NCBI GenBank assembly: GCA_002110485.1
Contig: MOWL01000045.1
Location: 930,001 to 994,000 of the forward strand
DNA from: Emergomyces orientalis
Taxonomy: Eukaryota > Ascomycota > Eurotiomycetes > Onygenales > Ajellomycetaceae
Length of the DNA: 64,000 nucleotides
Reading direction: 5' to 3'
Made by a program: the position numbers and the translations under genes. A model generated the notes under the pieces. That model saw nothing but the letters and a program-made list of their open reading frames with translations. It was not told the origin of the DNA and searched no databases. This document shows positions 34,013 to 45,416 of the stretch, one piece after another (positions within the stretch are counted from its first letter, which is position 1; each line of letters opens with the position of its first letter).

Positions 34013-34958
34013 AGTAAATGGTATCAGTTCCTTGGGGGCGCTTTATCAGGATTTGAGCGAATGCGAGAATTGCCAGACTGCCAGTCCCAATTTGCCAGAA
34101 TCAACCCTTACTGGTCCAATGCTGGTTGCGCTGGTCAAGTGCAATATCAAGGAATCATCAGCTCAGATCACAATGTGACGTATTTTGGGCGAGAGACAGG
34201 AGAAACCAGTCACAGACTCTTTTTCTTTTGTTTGAAGAACGAGAGCTCACCTGTCTGCCATGACCGGCAATAATGATTGAAAGTACGCAGCAACTCTTTA
34301 GCCCACGGAGAGTTGCAAAACGAGTGAGAAATTAAGAACAAATGCTCTCGCTGTTCAGTATTCCTGGGCGAACAAAAACGCTAAAAGAAAGTGGAGCGGG
34401 CCTATCAAGGTTCCTTGCCCCCTCCCCTAGTCCACCAAGGTCAGATGGCAGTGGCTTGGGAATGGGTTTTTGTGGAAGTTTGACGGAGCCTGTTCCCTGT
34501 CCTGTGTGTCTGATTCTCCACGCAACTCGAACAAGTCACTTGGCTGTTCTCTCGCGCTATTCTCGCTCTCTCGCTTTCTCCTTCCATCTCTCTCTCTCTC
34601 GTCTCTCGCTTCAACATCACAACCTCCAGGAAAAAAACATTCATTATTTCGACCTTTTTTCTTGCAGTCACTGACTGACTGACTCCCTATCCCACAGCCA
34701 TCACATTCATTTTGCCTGGCTGATGTGGAGTGACATCTTCCTTCTTTCTCCTTGATCTACCCTGCCTTTCTGTCCCGCCATTCTCTTTTTAGGACCTTTC
34801 TTAAAACACAAGGATATCCCGCTTCTTTCGCTTCACTCGTTGTTTCAGGGACCACCGTTTCTGCTGGCTCAGGATAAACAAAACACTTGATCAGATACCA
34901 CACCCCTCTTCCCATCACATCTGGCTGTCCGTCCCTGTGGTATCGAAACCAAACTGGT

Positions 34959-34972
34959 CCCCCCCCCCCCCC
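34959..34972 (+). repeat. Poly(C) run
   Basis: About 14 consecutive C residues, roughly 480 bp upstream of the ferric reductase start. Confidence 0.9.
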
Positions 34973-35444
34973 ACGGCACAGGTATCATTCTCATCGTTAC
35001 CTTTCCATCAATCTCCTTTTTAATGTGCCCGGCGCCACAGGGTGACAAGGCGTTCCTCCTTCTCTCCGATCGACAGGCGTGAAGATCTGGTGGAACTGTT
35101 CCATCCACGCTGCCGCTTCACCACCACCGCCCCTAAACCCCAGCCAACCCGACCTCTCAAACTCCTTCCTCGAGACAACTACGTCCCCTCTCTTCAAACA
35201 CACTGTTTGTCCATTCCTTATCTACATCTCCAAATCAAATCGTCATTCGCTTGAATCCGCTTGTTTTGAAAAACACGCCAAAGCCTCTGTCTTTTATATA
35301 TTTGCTGGGCGTTCTTTTCCGGTACCGCTCTGTGGCTGGTCTACAAGCATCGAACCCAAAAAACCAGCCTGGCCTGGTTGTTTCCTCTTCTTCGCTTCTA
35401 CATTGTTTCGTGGGTTCCAGAGGGAGCTTACGAAAGAACCCATT

Positions 35445-37417
35445 ATGAAATCTTCACATATACTTCTGTCAGCTTTTGGCACAGTAGCTGCAGCACATGA
35501 GAAAAGAGACAAACACGAAGAAGGCCTTTCCGCAGCTGATGTCCTGGACGACAATCTCGGACGGCTATCTCTTTTAGTTGGAGGATGTGTCCTCGCATTT
35601 TTCCTAATATGGCACAACACCATTCGATTCTCGAGCCATATCCGTCGGCTCACGACGCTCAACAATGATTCCCAGCGATATTTCTTACCAGCAGAACCAT
35701 ACTGGGCTTGGCTGAAGAAGTCCGTCGTATATGCTCCCCTATTTCGAACACGACATAACCGGGAATTCCGTCTGTCTACTGCCGTGAACGTTGGAACTCT
35801 TCCGACCCGATTCCAAACCTTCCTCCTCTTCGGGATCATCGCCATGAACGTAACCCTCTGCTGCGTCACTATCCCATATTCAGCATCAGAATCCACTGTT
35901 CTGGGTATCATTAGGAACCGCTCGGGTACCATGGCCGTTGTTAATTTAATACCACTGGTTGTCATGGGAGGGAGGAATAACCCTCTTATCAAAATGCTGA
36001 ACATCTCTTTTGACACCTTCAATCTTCTGCATCGTTGGTTCGCGCGGATCGTGGTTTTAGAGGCCCTGACCCATGTCATTGCGTGGATGATCAACAAAGT
36101 CCATACAAGTGAGTCCTTCCAACTCTTTTAACATGCCATAACATGCCACTAACCCGCGCAATAGAGGGCTGGGCGGCTGTCCAAGCATCTTTCCAGGGCC
36201 AGTTCATCATGACTGGCCTTATTGTGAGTACAATATTCATCTCAAGATATATCTATGGGACATATAAGCTAATGATGCTAGGCCATGATCCTTTTCCTGA
36301 TACTCGCCCTGCACTCGCCGTCTGCAATTCGACATGCATTTTATGAGACCTTCCTCCACCTTCACATCCTCTTCGTGGCCGCAACTTTCGGCTTTTTGTA
36401 TGTGCACATAAAGTCAAAACCTGCACGAAAATATCTCATTGCAGCCATCGCGCTCTGGGGAGCAGAGGTAAGTTTCATACTTTCGGTTTATATATTTTCA
36501 CATCAACCACCATGAATCCTCAGCTCATTAACACGTTACAGCGCTTAACCCGTCTTGCCCTCCTCCTTTACCGGAACTTCGGTAAGAAAAGAAGCACAAC
36601 AGCAATTGTCGAAGTTCTACCCGGAGAAGCGCTGCGCATCACTTTGAAACTCGTGCGACCATGGAAATTCAGGCCTGGGCAGCACCTGTATCTCTACGTA
36701 CCATCTGTGGGATTCTGGATGTCTCATCCCTTCACTGCTGCGTGGAGCGAGGCCGAAGATGACCTTACCGACGAAAAGGGCCTCGTCAGGTCCCGCCAGG
36801 ATGTTCTTAGCGCGCAGAAGACAAGCATATCTTTGATTATCCGTCGAAGAACAGGATTCACAAATGCTCTGTTTGAACGAGCAAGCGAAACCAGGGACGG
36901 CCGTGTCTCGGTCAAGGCCATGGTGGAAGGGCCCTATGGAGTTGACCACTCACTAGACTCGTACGGGACGGTTATGCTGTTCGCGGCTGGTGTTGGTATC
37001 ACACACCATGTGTCCTTTGTCCGTGATCTTGTTGGAGGCTACGCAGCGGGTACCGTTTCTGCTCGGAGGGTTACCCTAGTTTGGATCATCCAATCACCAG
37101 AGCACCTCGAGTGGATCCGCCCATGGATGAACACCATCTTGTCCATGGAAGGCCGCCGCGATGTTCTTAGAATCATGCTCTTCATCACCCGACCGCGTAA
37201 CACGCGCGAAATCCACAGCCCCAGCTCAACCGTGCAGATGTTCCCGGGCAAACCCAACGTTCAAACACTTGTCGATGCCGAAATAGAAAACCAGATCGGA
37301 GCGATGGGTGTCATGGTATGCGGGACAGGTAGCTTGAGTGATGATGTCCGACGAGTATGCCGAACGAGGCAATCCGGAAGCCATATTGATTTCTTAGAGG
37401 AAAGCTTCTCGTGGTAG
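35445..37417 (+). CDS. Ferric reductase / NADPH oxidase-type flavocytochrome (FRE family)
   Basis: The model is join(35445..36108, 36165..36223, 36282..36467, 36542..37417), 594 aa. Introns are 56, 58 and 74 nt with GTGAGT, GTGAGT and GTAAGT donors. It is a plasma-membrane enzyme that moves electrons from NADPH through FAD and two haems to Fe(III) or Cu(II). A signal-like N-terminus precedes several membrane helices. Two HX13H pairs, His196/His210 and His269/His283, match bis-haem ligation. The FAD motif HPFTA lies at 365-369. The nucleotide site shows EGPYG, AAGVGIT (453-457 for GVGIT) and a late CGTG. All parts needed for activity are present. The frame stays open upstream to 35079, but that part lacks membrane character, so the ATG at 35445 is chosen. 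Iron regulation is likely for the family. The only promoter hint is a near-match GATA site. Confidence 0.93.
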
Positions 37418-38238
37418 ATAGATTTTTTTTTATTCTTGCCTTATCACTTTTTGCTCTTTTTCTATGTTTCATATTCCTTTTCTTAGCAGCGTTTTGCTCT
37501 TGACCTCTCATCCACTACCGCCTACTAGGGGGGAAGCCCTACCCAGAAACGATACCTCTCATGTCTATGCTTATATACACCCATCCACCCCTTTTCCCTC
37601 CCGCTCGCCTAACCTCACTTATCTCTCAACCCGATCGGAAAACCCTCTACAATCGTTATATTTACTGTGCCAATGTCGTTTCCAAGGCGACACCCACAAC
37701 CCGGTTAAAACCTGGACCAAAGCGTTCACGCCAAGGTGCGCGCAAACCTTCTAGTATTATTTTATTCTCACGTACTTTATTTTTCTTGTTCCTGTATTCT
37801 TCTTTCAAAAGTCCACCCTTTTTTAATATTTACTTGTCTTTTTTACATTGTACATATTGAAAAACGGATATAGTATTTATATTTTGTTATTCGAAATATA
37901 TATACAAGTATTTAAACTATTTATATACTCCGTACTTTGAAATGACACTCGGAAACATTCCTTGAGGTAATACAGCTTGTCCTTGCCTTTTTATGACTGC
38001 TCGGACTCGAGTAAGATGATTCAATCCACCAGGTAGCTAGCTGGTAAGAACACGACTGAGAAGAACCGAAAAATTAAAAAAAATAACCCTATATTACATA
38101 ATATATATATATATATCACGTGACACAACTCCTTTTTACACCCAAGTCGCCACATCCTGCTCCCTTCAAACTGCTTCACAGATCGCATTCAGCTAACTGA
38201 CCTGATTAACTTGGATCATCAGAATCCCACAAGCAATC
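37418..38238. other. Tandem intergenic region between ferric reductase and BBP
   Basis: The sequence is T/C-rich and then strongly AT-rich, with TACTCCGTAC (37926-37935), a TA repeat (38099-38116) and TCACGTGA directly after it. No gene. Confidence 0.5.
38099..38123 (+). promoter_or_regulatory. TA repeat joined to TCACGTGA, 116 bp before BBP
   Basis: A dinucleotide TA run ends directly in the palindrome TCACGTGA at 38116-38123, in the presumed core promoter of the splicing-factor gene. Binding by a bHLH factor is inference. Confidence 0.45.
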
Positions 38239-40757
38239 ATGGCGTGGCGTAACCAAGGAATTACAGGATCTAACAACATCCCTCTCGGCAGCCGCCGCAG
38301 GTTTGGAGGTGATGAAGACAACAAAAGCGAGGACTCCGTTTCAGTGTCAACTCCAGATGCTGGATACAAGCGTGGTAGGAGCCCTGTACGAGGTAAACTT
38401 GAACACCCATCCAATATATACTGCATGCAAAGTATGCTAACTCCTTGTCTTGTTCCTTTAGCGGCTGAACCTCCTGTTGACGGGGTTAAGAAGCGCAAGA
38501 AGCGCAATAGATGGGGAGATGCAGAGGAAAACAAGGCCGCTGGCCTGATGGGCCTGCCAACTCTGATCATGGCGAATATGACAAATGAACAGCTTGAGGC
38601 ATATACGCTTCACCTACGCATCGAGGAAATCAGCCAGAAACTTAGGATCAATGATGTTGTGCCTGCGGACGGAGACAGGTGTGTATAAATACCCTTCCCC
38701 ATATTCCTAACAAACAACAAGCATTTTCTAACAGATACTCAATTGTATAGGTCCCCTTCTCCTGCACCACAATACGACAACTTTGGTAGGCGTGTGAATA
38801 CCAGGGAATACCGCTACCGGAAGCGCCTGGAAGACGAACGCCATAAGCTCATTGAAAAAGCCGTGAAAGTCATCCCTAACTATCATCCGCCGTCTGACTA
38901 CAGGCGTCCGACTAAAACACAGGAGAAAGTCTATGTGCCCGTGAATGACTATCCAGAGATTAACTTCAGTATGATAACTAACCCTCTAACTCCTAACCGT
39001 TTCCTTCTCGTTCTTAACTATTCGTTTTCGTTGTCGATTCTTGTCTTTTTTGTTTCTTTCTCAAACGACTCGAGTCAGCCCTCGAGTCATTTCTTTTCTC
39101 TATTTCCTAGTTTTCTCCTTTTCTTTTCGATTTCCTTGTTTTGCCACTAACCCTTCTAACTACTAATGCACCATCACTTCTATTTTTATAAATTTTCAAA
39201 GACTAACACTTAGGCTGCCTCTCCCTCTTTTCAAAGTTGGCTTACTTATCGGACCTCGTGGAAACACCCTCAAGAAAATGGAAACAGAATCCGGTGCCAA
39301 AATTGCCATTCGGGGCAAGGGTTCCGTCAAAGAGGGCAAAGGTCGATCTGACGCGGCTCACACTAGCAACCAGGAAGAAGATCTTCACTGTCTAATCATG
39401 GCAGACACCGAAGAAAAGGTTAACAAAGCGAAGAAGTTGATTCATAATGTTATCGAAACTGTGCGTGTTTACATATTTTGACTTGTCCCTATTTCCCCTT
39501 TTATATTATATGCACTTTACTTACAGGTTGAATGATAGGCTGCATCGATTCCTGAAGGCCAGAATGAGCTCAAACGAAACCAGCTACGAGAGCTCGCGGC
39601 CCTCAACGGAACGCTCAGAGATGATGAGAACCAAGCTTGCCAAAACTGTAAGTTTCATATGCGCATTTCCCCAATAATAGATGGCCGACAGATTCCTAAC
39701 AATATTCTTAGGCGGTCAAATTGGTCATCGCAAATATGATTGTCCCGAGCAACGTAACTTCACCGCTAGCATTATTTGCCGGGTTTGTGGAAATGCCGGA
39801 CACATGGCCAAAGATTGTCCGGACCGCCAGAGAGGGACTGATTGGCGAAATCATGGGCCGCCTGTTCAGTCTGGTCGTGGTGGTGGTGGTGATGCTGTGG
39901 ATCGTGAGATGGAGGTACGCTCTTGACAACCCTTATCCTCATCATATTTCCCTTCCAAAGCAGAGTACAACTAACATACGATTATAGCAACTCATGCAAG
40001 AACTCGGAGGCGCACCTCCAAACGATGACAAACCTCAGCGTCGCATCGAAGCTGGCCCTGGCGGCTATGAACAAAATGACAATTATGGTGCTGGTGGTGG
40101 TGAACGTCCATTAAAACCATGGGAACGGGGTCCCACCGGTGGACCTGCCCCGTGGCAACGGCCAAGAGAAGACCGGCCACCTCGTGATGATTATCCTCCG
40201 CGCGAACACGGAGCACCTCCCCCCTGGGCAGCTGGTGGTGGCGGGGGACGTCATGATCGCGGTGATCGCGGTGATCGCGGGGCCGACCGTGGCGACAGAG
40301 AAAGTCGAGGTGGTGATGGTTACGGATATGGATCTCACGGAGGTGGGTATGGCGGCCATGGCACGCACGGTGGACACAGCGCACCGGGTGGACCAGCTCC
40401 TTGGCAACAACATCACCACGCACCGGCCCCCGCTCCCCCTCCGGTTCCGGCATCGGTTCCGGCAGCTCCAGCGGGACATTCAGGATACGGGTACCCTGGT
40501 TATTCGGCTTTCCCGCCCCAACAGCATATGGGAGCCCCTCCTGGTCTCAGCGCAGTTCCACCTCCACCTCCGGGGATGGGAGCCATGTTCCCTGGATATG
40601 GTGCGGGTAGTCCACCTCCACCTCCCCCTCCGGTTGATGGACCACCACCTCCTGTAAGAATCCGCCATCCTTGAATATTGATTCAAGCAAATTACTAACA
40701 TAACTACATTTATAGCCTCCCAGTGACCAACCACCACCACCTCCTCCTCCCGCCTAA
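38239..40757 (+). CDS. msl5: Branchpoint-bridging protein BBP/SF1
   Basis: The model has eight exons, join(38239..38392, 38462..38678, 38751..38968, 39237..39460, 39539..39647, 39712..39914, 39988..40653, 40716..40757), 610 aa. It binds the intron branch-site sequence in the commitment complex and bridges to U2AF65. An N-terminal KKRKKRNRWG segment (Trp69) fits the UHM-ligand motif that docks U2AF65. NFIGLLIGPRGNTLKKME opens the KH-QUA2 RNA-binding region (about 150-290). Two CCHC zinc knuckles follow: C305-C308-H313-C318 and C330-C333-H338-C343. The Gly/Arg/Asp-rich region leads to a Pro-rich tail ending in PPPPPPPA. Introns are 62-78 nt except intron 3 (268 nt), which is pyrimidine-rich and sits just before the KH loop exon. 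All phases agree, and no motif is missing. Confidence 0.96.
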
Positions 40758-41745
40758 ATTAGCATCTAACTCGACAGGATCAACAACGCATGCCACTACT
40801 AACATAAGGGAAAAGAGTTTTACTTACTGAAGCCTATTGAGGCTTTCTAGCTTTAAAAAAGAGTTAACTACCAGCTCAGAATTATTCAGAATTACAGGTA
40901 CAACGTAAACTGACATCAGGGAAATAAAAAATATAATAAAAAGAAGGAAAAAGCGGAAGTGTGGATGAATTTGGAGTGTGTAACGATTTTGTGTCTAATA
41001 AGGATTTTTTTTCTGCTTCTACTAATAATTTGTCGATTAATTGACATATGCATAGGTTAGTTAACTTTACTGATTTCGTGTTACCAATTGTACATGTACG
41101 ATTTTACTATAATAGTATTTATTTATCAATCAATGTTGGTTGTATAAAACTTGTCTGATCCGCCGAAACGTAAAGTAGAATGGGAGGGATATGTGATGGA
41201 TGGTGAATGTTTGAGCAGCGGGAGAAGTTCTCTTTCTTTAGTTACCAATAAATGCCCTGTGCCTGATTTTTTGATATCTTTTTGATGTCGTGTGTGGAGT
41301 AATGTACGGAGTAGAGGGTGCACTAGAGAATACCAACTCTACTCGGGCGGTGAGGTCAGCCCTTGTAGCCCAAAAGAGAAAAGCCTGAGCAGCGGCGTCA
41401 AAGTAACCTTGGGCATTCTCCCAAGTGGCTGGCTTTGGTACTGGTCAAGATCGCTTTTTCCTGGTCACAATTTATGGCTGCTGATTGATAAACCGGCTAA
41501 TAAACTCTGCCCGGGCAGCTCCAGCTCCTTGTCTGGTTCATCCAAGGCAAAAAAAATTAACTATTTAAACCAGACAGCATACCCGCGATGGAACATTCAG
41601 CTGGAGAATTTATGAGTCGAGAAGCACCCCAGACTCATGATTGTTTCTCATATATGGGTCAATAAAATGATATTTGTCCAACCCTCAATAAATCAAATAT
41701 AATTTTTTGTACGAGGCCGATAGAATTATCCCGCCCGCCCACACA
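40758..41745. other. Tandem intergenic region
   Basis: The sequence is AT-rich after BBP. GTACGGAGTA lies at 41304-41313. No gene is visible, and the last part is the transporter promoter. Confidence 0.5.
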
Positions 41746-44313
41746 ATGAGTTCGCAGGAGCAGGACTCGCCATCCTCCCGCGGAAGCTTCAGTCTTCCCA
41801 CAGGACCCAATTTCCACTCACCATCTCGCCCCTCAACGCCATCGCGCACCCAGCAGAAAAAAGCATGGAAAAGCCCAAGCATCTCCTCTCTGCATTCTGC
41901 AAGAGGGCACCCTCGCCGCTCGACAATGACGACGATGACGCCCGTAGTGGCGGGAGAGGAACCTGAGCCTACTCGTTACCCGCAGGACCTGACGCGCACG
42001 GCTTCGAGCTCGATGGCGGCGAGGACTTCAGGCTCCACAGAGAAGTGGTGGCACATTCACTTTTTCCAAGGCATGATAGGCGATATAAAGAGGAGGGCGC
42101 CATACTATGCGAGTGACTGGAAGGATGCTTGGGACTACCGCGTCGTTCCTGCGACGGTTTATATGTATTTTGCAAAGTATGACCCAGAGAATATAACTTT
42201 TCCTTTGCTTTTTTTCATGGATTTCTTCCACCTTTCTTCTCCCTTCCTTGTCTTCTTCCCTTTTTGGCTCCTTTTCCCTTCACTCCTTTTGCTGCCATCA
42301 TGGGGAGTTGGTTCAAGAAAAAGAAGAAAAGAAGAAAACATGGGGATCCCTTTTCCGTGACATATCTGCACGGGCTGGCCGGCGAGAGGAACTACAAGAA
42401 AGAAAGAAAATGGAACAGACCGCCAACTGCAGAGCATATAAACAACTTTCACATATATACACAATGCTGGTGACGATAGAAATGCTTACTCTACCTGCAG
42501 CATTTTGCCCGCTCTTGCATTTTCTTTAGACATGTTCGAAAAAACGAACATGAGCTACGGAGTCAACGAGGTGCTGTTGGCCTCAGTGCTAGGTGCAGTT
42601 GTTTTCTCTTTGCTTGCAGGCCAACCCCTGGTTATCGTCGGAGTAACAGGTAAGGGGTTTTGTTCTGATATATCACTGGGGGCAATAGTGATTCCTGGGA
42701 TATACTAAAAAACCAGTTCATAGGTCCGATTACCGTCTTTAACTATACAGTTTACGATATCATGTCCCCGACGGGGACCAACTACCTGGGTTTTATGTGC
42801 TGGGTTGGAATGTGAGCTACCTGCAGGATCCGTAAATTACATGGAAGCTTGTGTCGTGCAACGATTCATATATTAATACGGTTCTAGATGGGCGATGATA
42901 ATGCATTGGATTCTTGCTATTACCAACTCCTGCAACTCACTGACATATGTCACCCGTTTTTCCTGCGACATCTTTGGATTCTACGTGGCATTTATCTACC
43001 TGCAAAAAGGGATTCAGGTCCTTACACGCCAATGGGGCAAATCTGGCGAGGCCTCTGCCTACCTTTCCATCATGGTATCCCTTCTTGTCCTCATGTGCGC
43101 CTACATTTGTGGCGTGATCGGGGAAAGCAATCTCTTCCAACGATATATCCGAAAATTCATCGAGGACTACGGCACTCCGCTCACAATTGTATTTTTTACG
43201 GGATTCGTACACATTGGCCATATGAAAAACGTGCCCGTTGAAACGCTGCCCACGAGCAAGGCTTTTTTCCCGACTCTCGACCGCAGTTGGCTTGTTAATT
43301 TCTGGGATATGGATGTCGGAGACATATTCCTGGCGGCACCTTTCGCCGTGCTGTTGACGATTCTTTTTTACTTTGATCATAATGGTTCTCCATAATATTT
43401 TCTTTTTGTCTTCTCCTTCTCAACCGTCATTTTTCTCTTACAGGAAATACTAATGTATAGAATAGTCTCGTCCCTGATAGCTCAGGGTACGGAGTTTCCG
43501 CTCCGAAAACCTGCTGGATTTCACTGGGATATATTTCTTCTCGGTTTAACAACAGGCGTGGCAGGAATCCTTGGCATCCCTTTCCCAAACGGCTTGATTC
43601 CTCAAGCGCCCTTCCATACCGCTGCGCTCTGCGTAACCCGCCAGGTTGCCGATGAAGACGAAACGAACAAGGGTAAATCAGTCCGCGTCATTGACCACGT
43701 CGTCGAGCAACGATTCAGCAACCTCGCGCAAGGGCTTCTCACGCTAGGCACTATGAGCGGCCCGCTCCTCATCGTCCTACACCTCATTCCACAGGGAGTC
43801 ATGGCCGGACTCTTCTTCATCATGGGAGTCCAAGCCCTACTAAGCAACGGTGTGACGCAGAAAATAAAATTCCTAGCTCAAGACAGGAAATTCACACCAG
43901 CCTCTAACCCGCTGAAACGCATTGATCGGAAACTGGCCATCTGGGCATTCGTGGGGATTGAACTTGTGGGCTTCGGCGCAACTTTTGCCATCACGCAGAC
44001 GATCGCGGCAATTGGGTTCCCCGTGTTCATTCTTATTCTCATCCCAGTTCGGGCATTTTTGCTTCCGCGTTGGTTCACTCAGGAGGAACTTGCTGCTCTC
44101 GATGCGCCTACTGCTAGCCCATTCACCATGGAAAGTGTGGGTGGAACGCACGGGTATGGGGACAGTGATGTAACGGTCACTCCAGCGTCCGGACAGGGCG
44201 GTGGCATATTTAAGTCTTCGGATTCTGCGGTTGAGGATGAGCTAGAGAGGGGTGAGTCGTACGAGCTTCAGACCAGGTCTTCGATGCGGAGGAGGAGCCG
44301 AGGTGAGAATTAG
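41746..44313 (+). CDS. Bor1-type anion (borate/bicarbonate) transporter
   Basis: The model is join(41746..42176, 42501..42649, 42724..42811, 42888..43384, 43466..44313), 670 aa. It is an SLC4-like membrane transporter. Yeast Bor1 exports borate, while animal relatives exchange bicarbonate. The N-terminal ~100 residues are Ser/Pro-rich and cytosolic, and WWHIHFFQGMIGDIKRRAPYY precedes the first helices. Splicing rebuilds NILPALAFSLDM, GVTGPITVFNYTVYDI, FMCWVGIWAMIMHW, and DHNVSSLIAQGTEFPLRKP with FHWDIFLLG, all strongly conserved in the family. The C-terminal tail (last ~70) is hydrophilic. Intron 1 is long (324 nt). Intron 4 has a weak GTTCTC donor but a good TACTAAT branch, and it exactly restores the conserved DHNVSS segment. 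The transported ion here is inferred from relatives. Confidence 0.93.
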
Positions 44314-45416
44314 GGCTGTTTTTGTTCGCGTTTTTCTGTTATTGGTGGCCTTCTATGGGTATGTATGCTATACTACTTATATACAATCGGGTTGGGTAAT
44401 TGAACTTTTCTTTTGACGTGCCGTGTGTGGAGTGTGTGGAAAGGGCTGGAGGGAAAAGAGAGCATCTTTCGAAAGGAAACTACATCTGTTAGAGAGGATG
44501 GGGTGCAACATGCACGTGTTGATGTTAATGGTTTTTTTTTAGCTCTCTTTCCAGCCCTTCATTTGGAGGTCGTGTCTCGATTTTGTTCCCTTCTCTGGCT
44601 GTTTTCGGGTGGTGTTGGGGCTCCGGCCCCAAGCCCTTGCTATGCACACGCTCTCTTCATTCTTGATATTTGTTTCTTCTAGCTTGCTTTCTCGCCACTT
44701 CTTAATTGCTCTCACGGGCTATTATATGTTGACCGATCACGAGTTTTGCAAATTCTGACTGCGTTTTACATACGGAGGGGGTTTGTTAATATACTTGGTC
44801 TCTGCTTTGGAAAAGACTTTGTAGAAGTAATTACCAGTTATAGTTAGATAAAAATACAATAGATGAGCTGCGATCCAGTCCAGATACACTACTCGCTGTA
44901 GTGTTTTGTTCCGAATAAACTCCTCTCCGAAAGGCAACTAGGGTTTTCTAAGGGAGAATGTGTAGTTATGTGGTTGGTTATTATGAGAGCTAAGCTAACT
45001 AGCTAAGATATCCAATGATTGTGTGGGTCACGTGGTAGGGATAGCGTAGGTAGTACGATGTCTGTGTTGGAACCCTAACTACGGTCTACTTCCTAGGCAA
45101 CGAGCTGGGAGGTCACGTGACTACGTTTAGATATCAACGCACAGTAGATAGCTCTCTTCTTAATATTAACAAGCATTCATGCCATCAGTCTGAGGGATTG
45201 TATAACCTCTAGCTATCTCATAGGGGCTTTATGTAGGGTGCGGGGCGCTAGTCCGTACTAGGAAGCCCAGGACTCCCTCAACGGGTATCACCAGCAGGTT
45301 TTGGCGTCACGTGAATACTCCTTCAATAGAAATCGGCGGAATCTATTCTGTATTTTCCACTGTTAAAAAAAAAAAGAGTGGTGACCGACAGCAGCTTGAC
45401 AATTGCACTAAGCAAA
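44314..45416. other. Intergenic region with repeated CACGTG sites
   Basis: No gene is present. Three TCACGTG-type elements lie within 290 bp (45029, 45113, 45307) upstream of DBP8, and an A run sits about 40 bp before its ATG. Confidence 0.55.
45029..45314. promoter_or_regulatory. Cluster of three TCACGTG(A/G) elements upstream of DBP8
   Basis: TCACGTGG lies at 45029-45036, and TCACGTGA at 45113-45120 and 45307-45314. The closest is 103 bp before the start codon. In yeasts Cbf1-type bHLH factors bind this palindrome. That it controls DBP8 is inference. Confidence 0.5.

Larger units (their letters stand above)
31353..35444. other. 4.1-kb gene-free region
   Basis: Only short shadow frames appear. 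Contents are a 10-bp tandem repeat (33981-34012), a CT-rich zone (about 34540-34620) and a poly(C) run (34959-34972). The final 400 bp are the ferric reductase leader. ATCAGATAC at 34890-34898 differs by one base from the ATCWGATAA site of SreA-type iron GATA factors (weak). Confidence 0.5.

Noticed and set aside
34890..34898. SreA/GATA iron-response site upstream of the ferric reductase
   Set aside because: ATCAGATAC has one mismatch to ATCWGATAA and lies 550 bp upstream. A single near-match is expected by chance, so no feature is called.
35294..36097. 267-codon minus-strand frame
   Set aside because: It is a shadow of ferric reductase exon 1, which has clear membrane helices and haem histidines.
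39992..40657. Long frames on both strands over the C-terminal part of BBP
   Set aside because: They are the result of Gly/Pro/Arg/Asp-rich codon repeats in the real exon 7.
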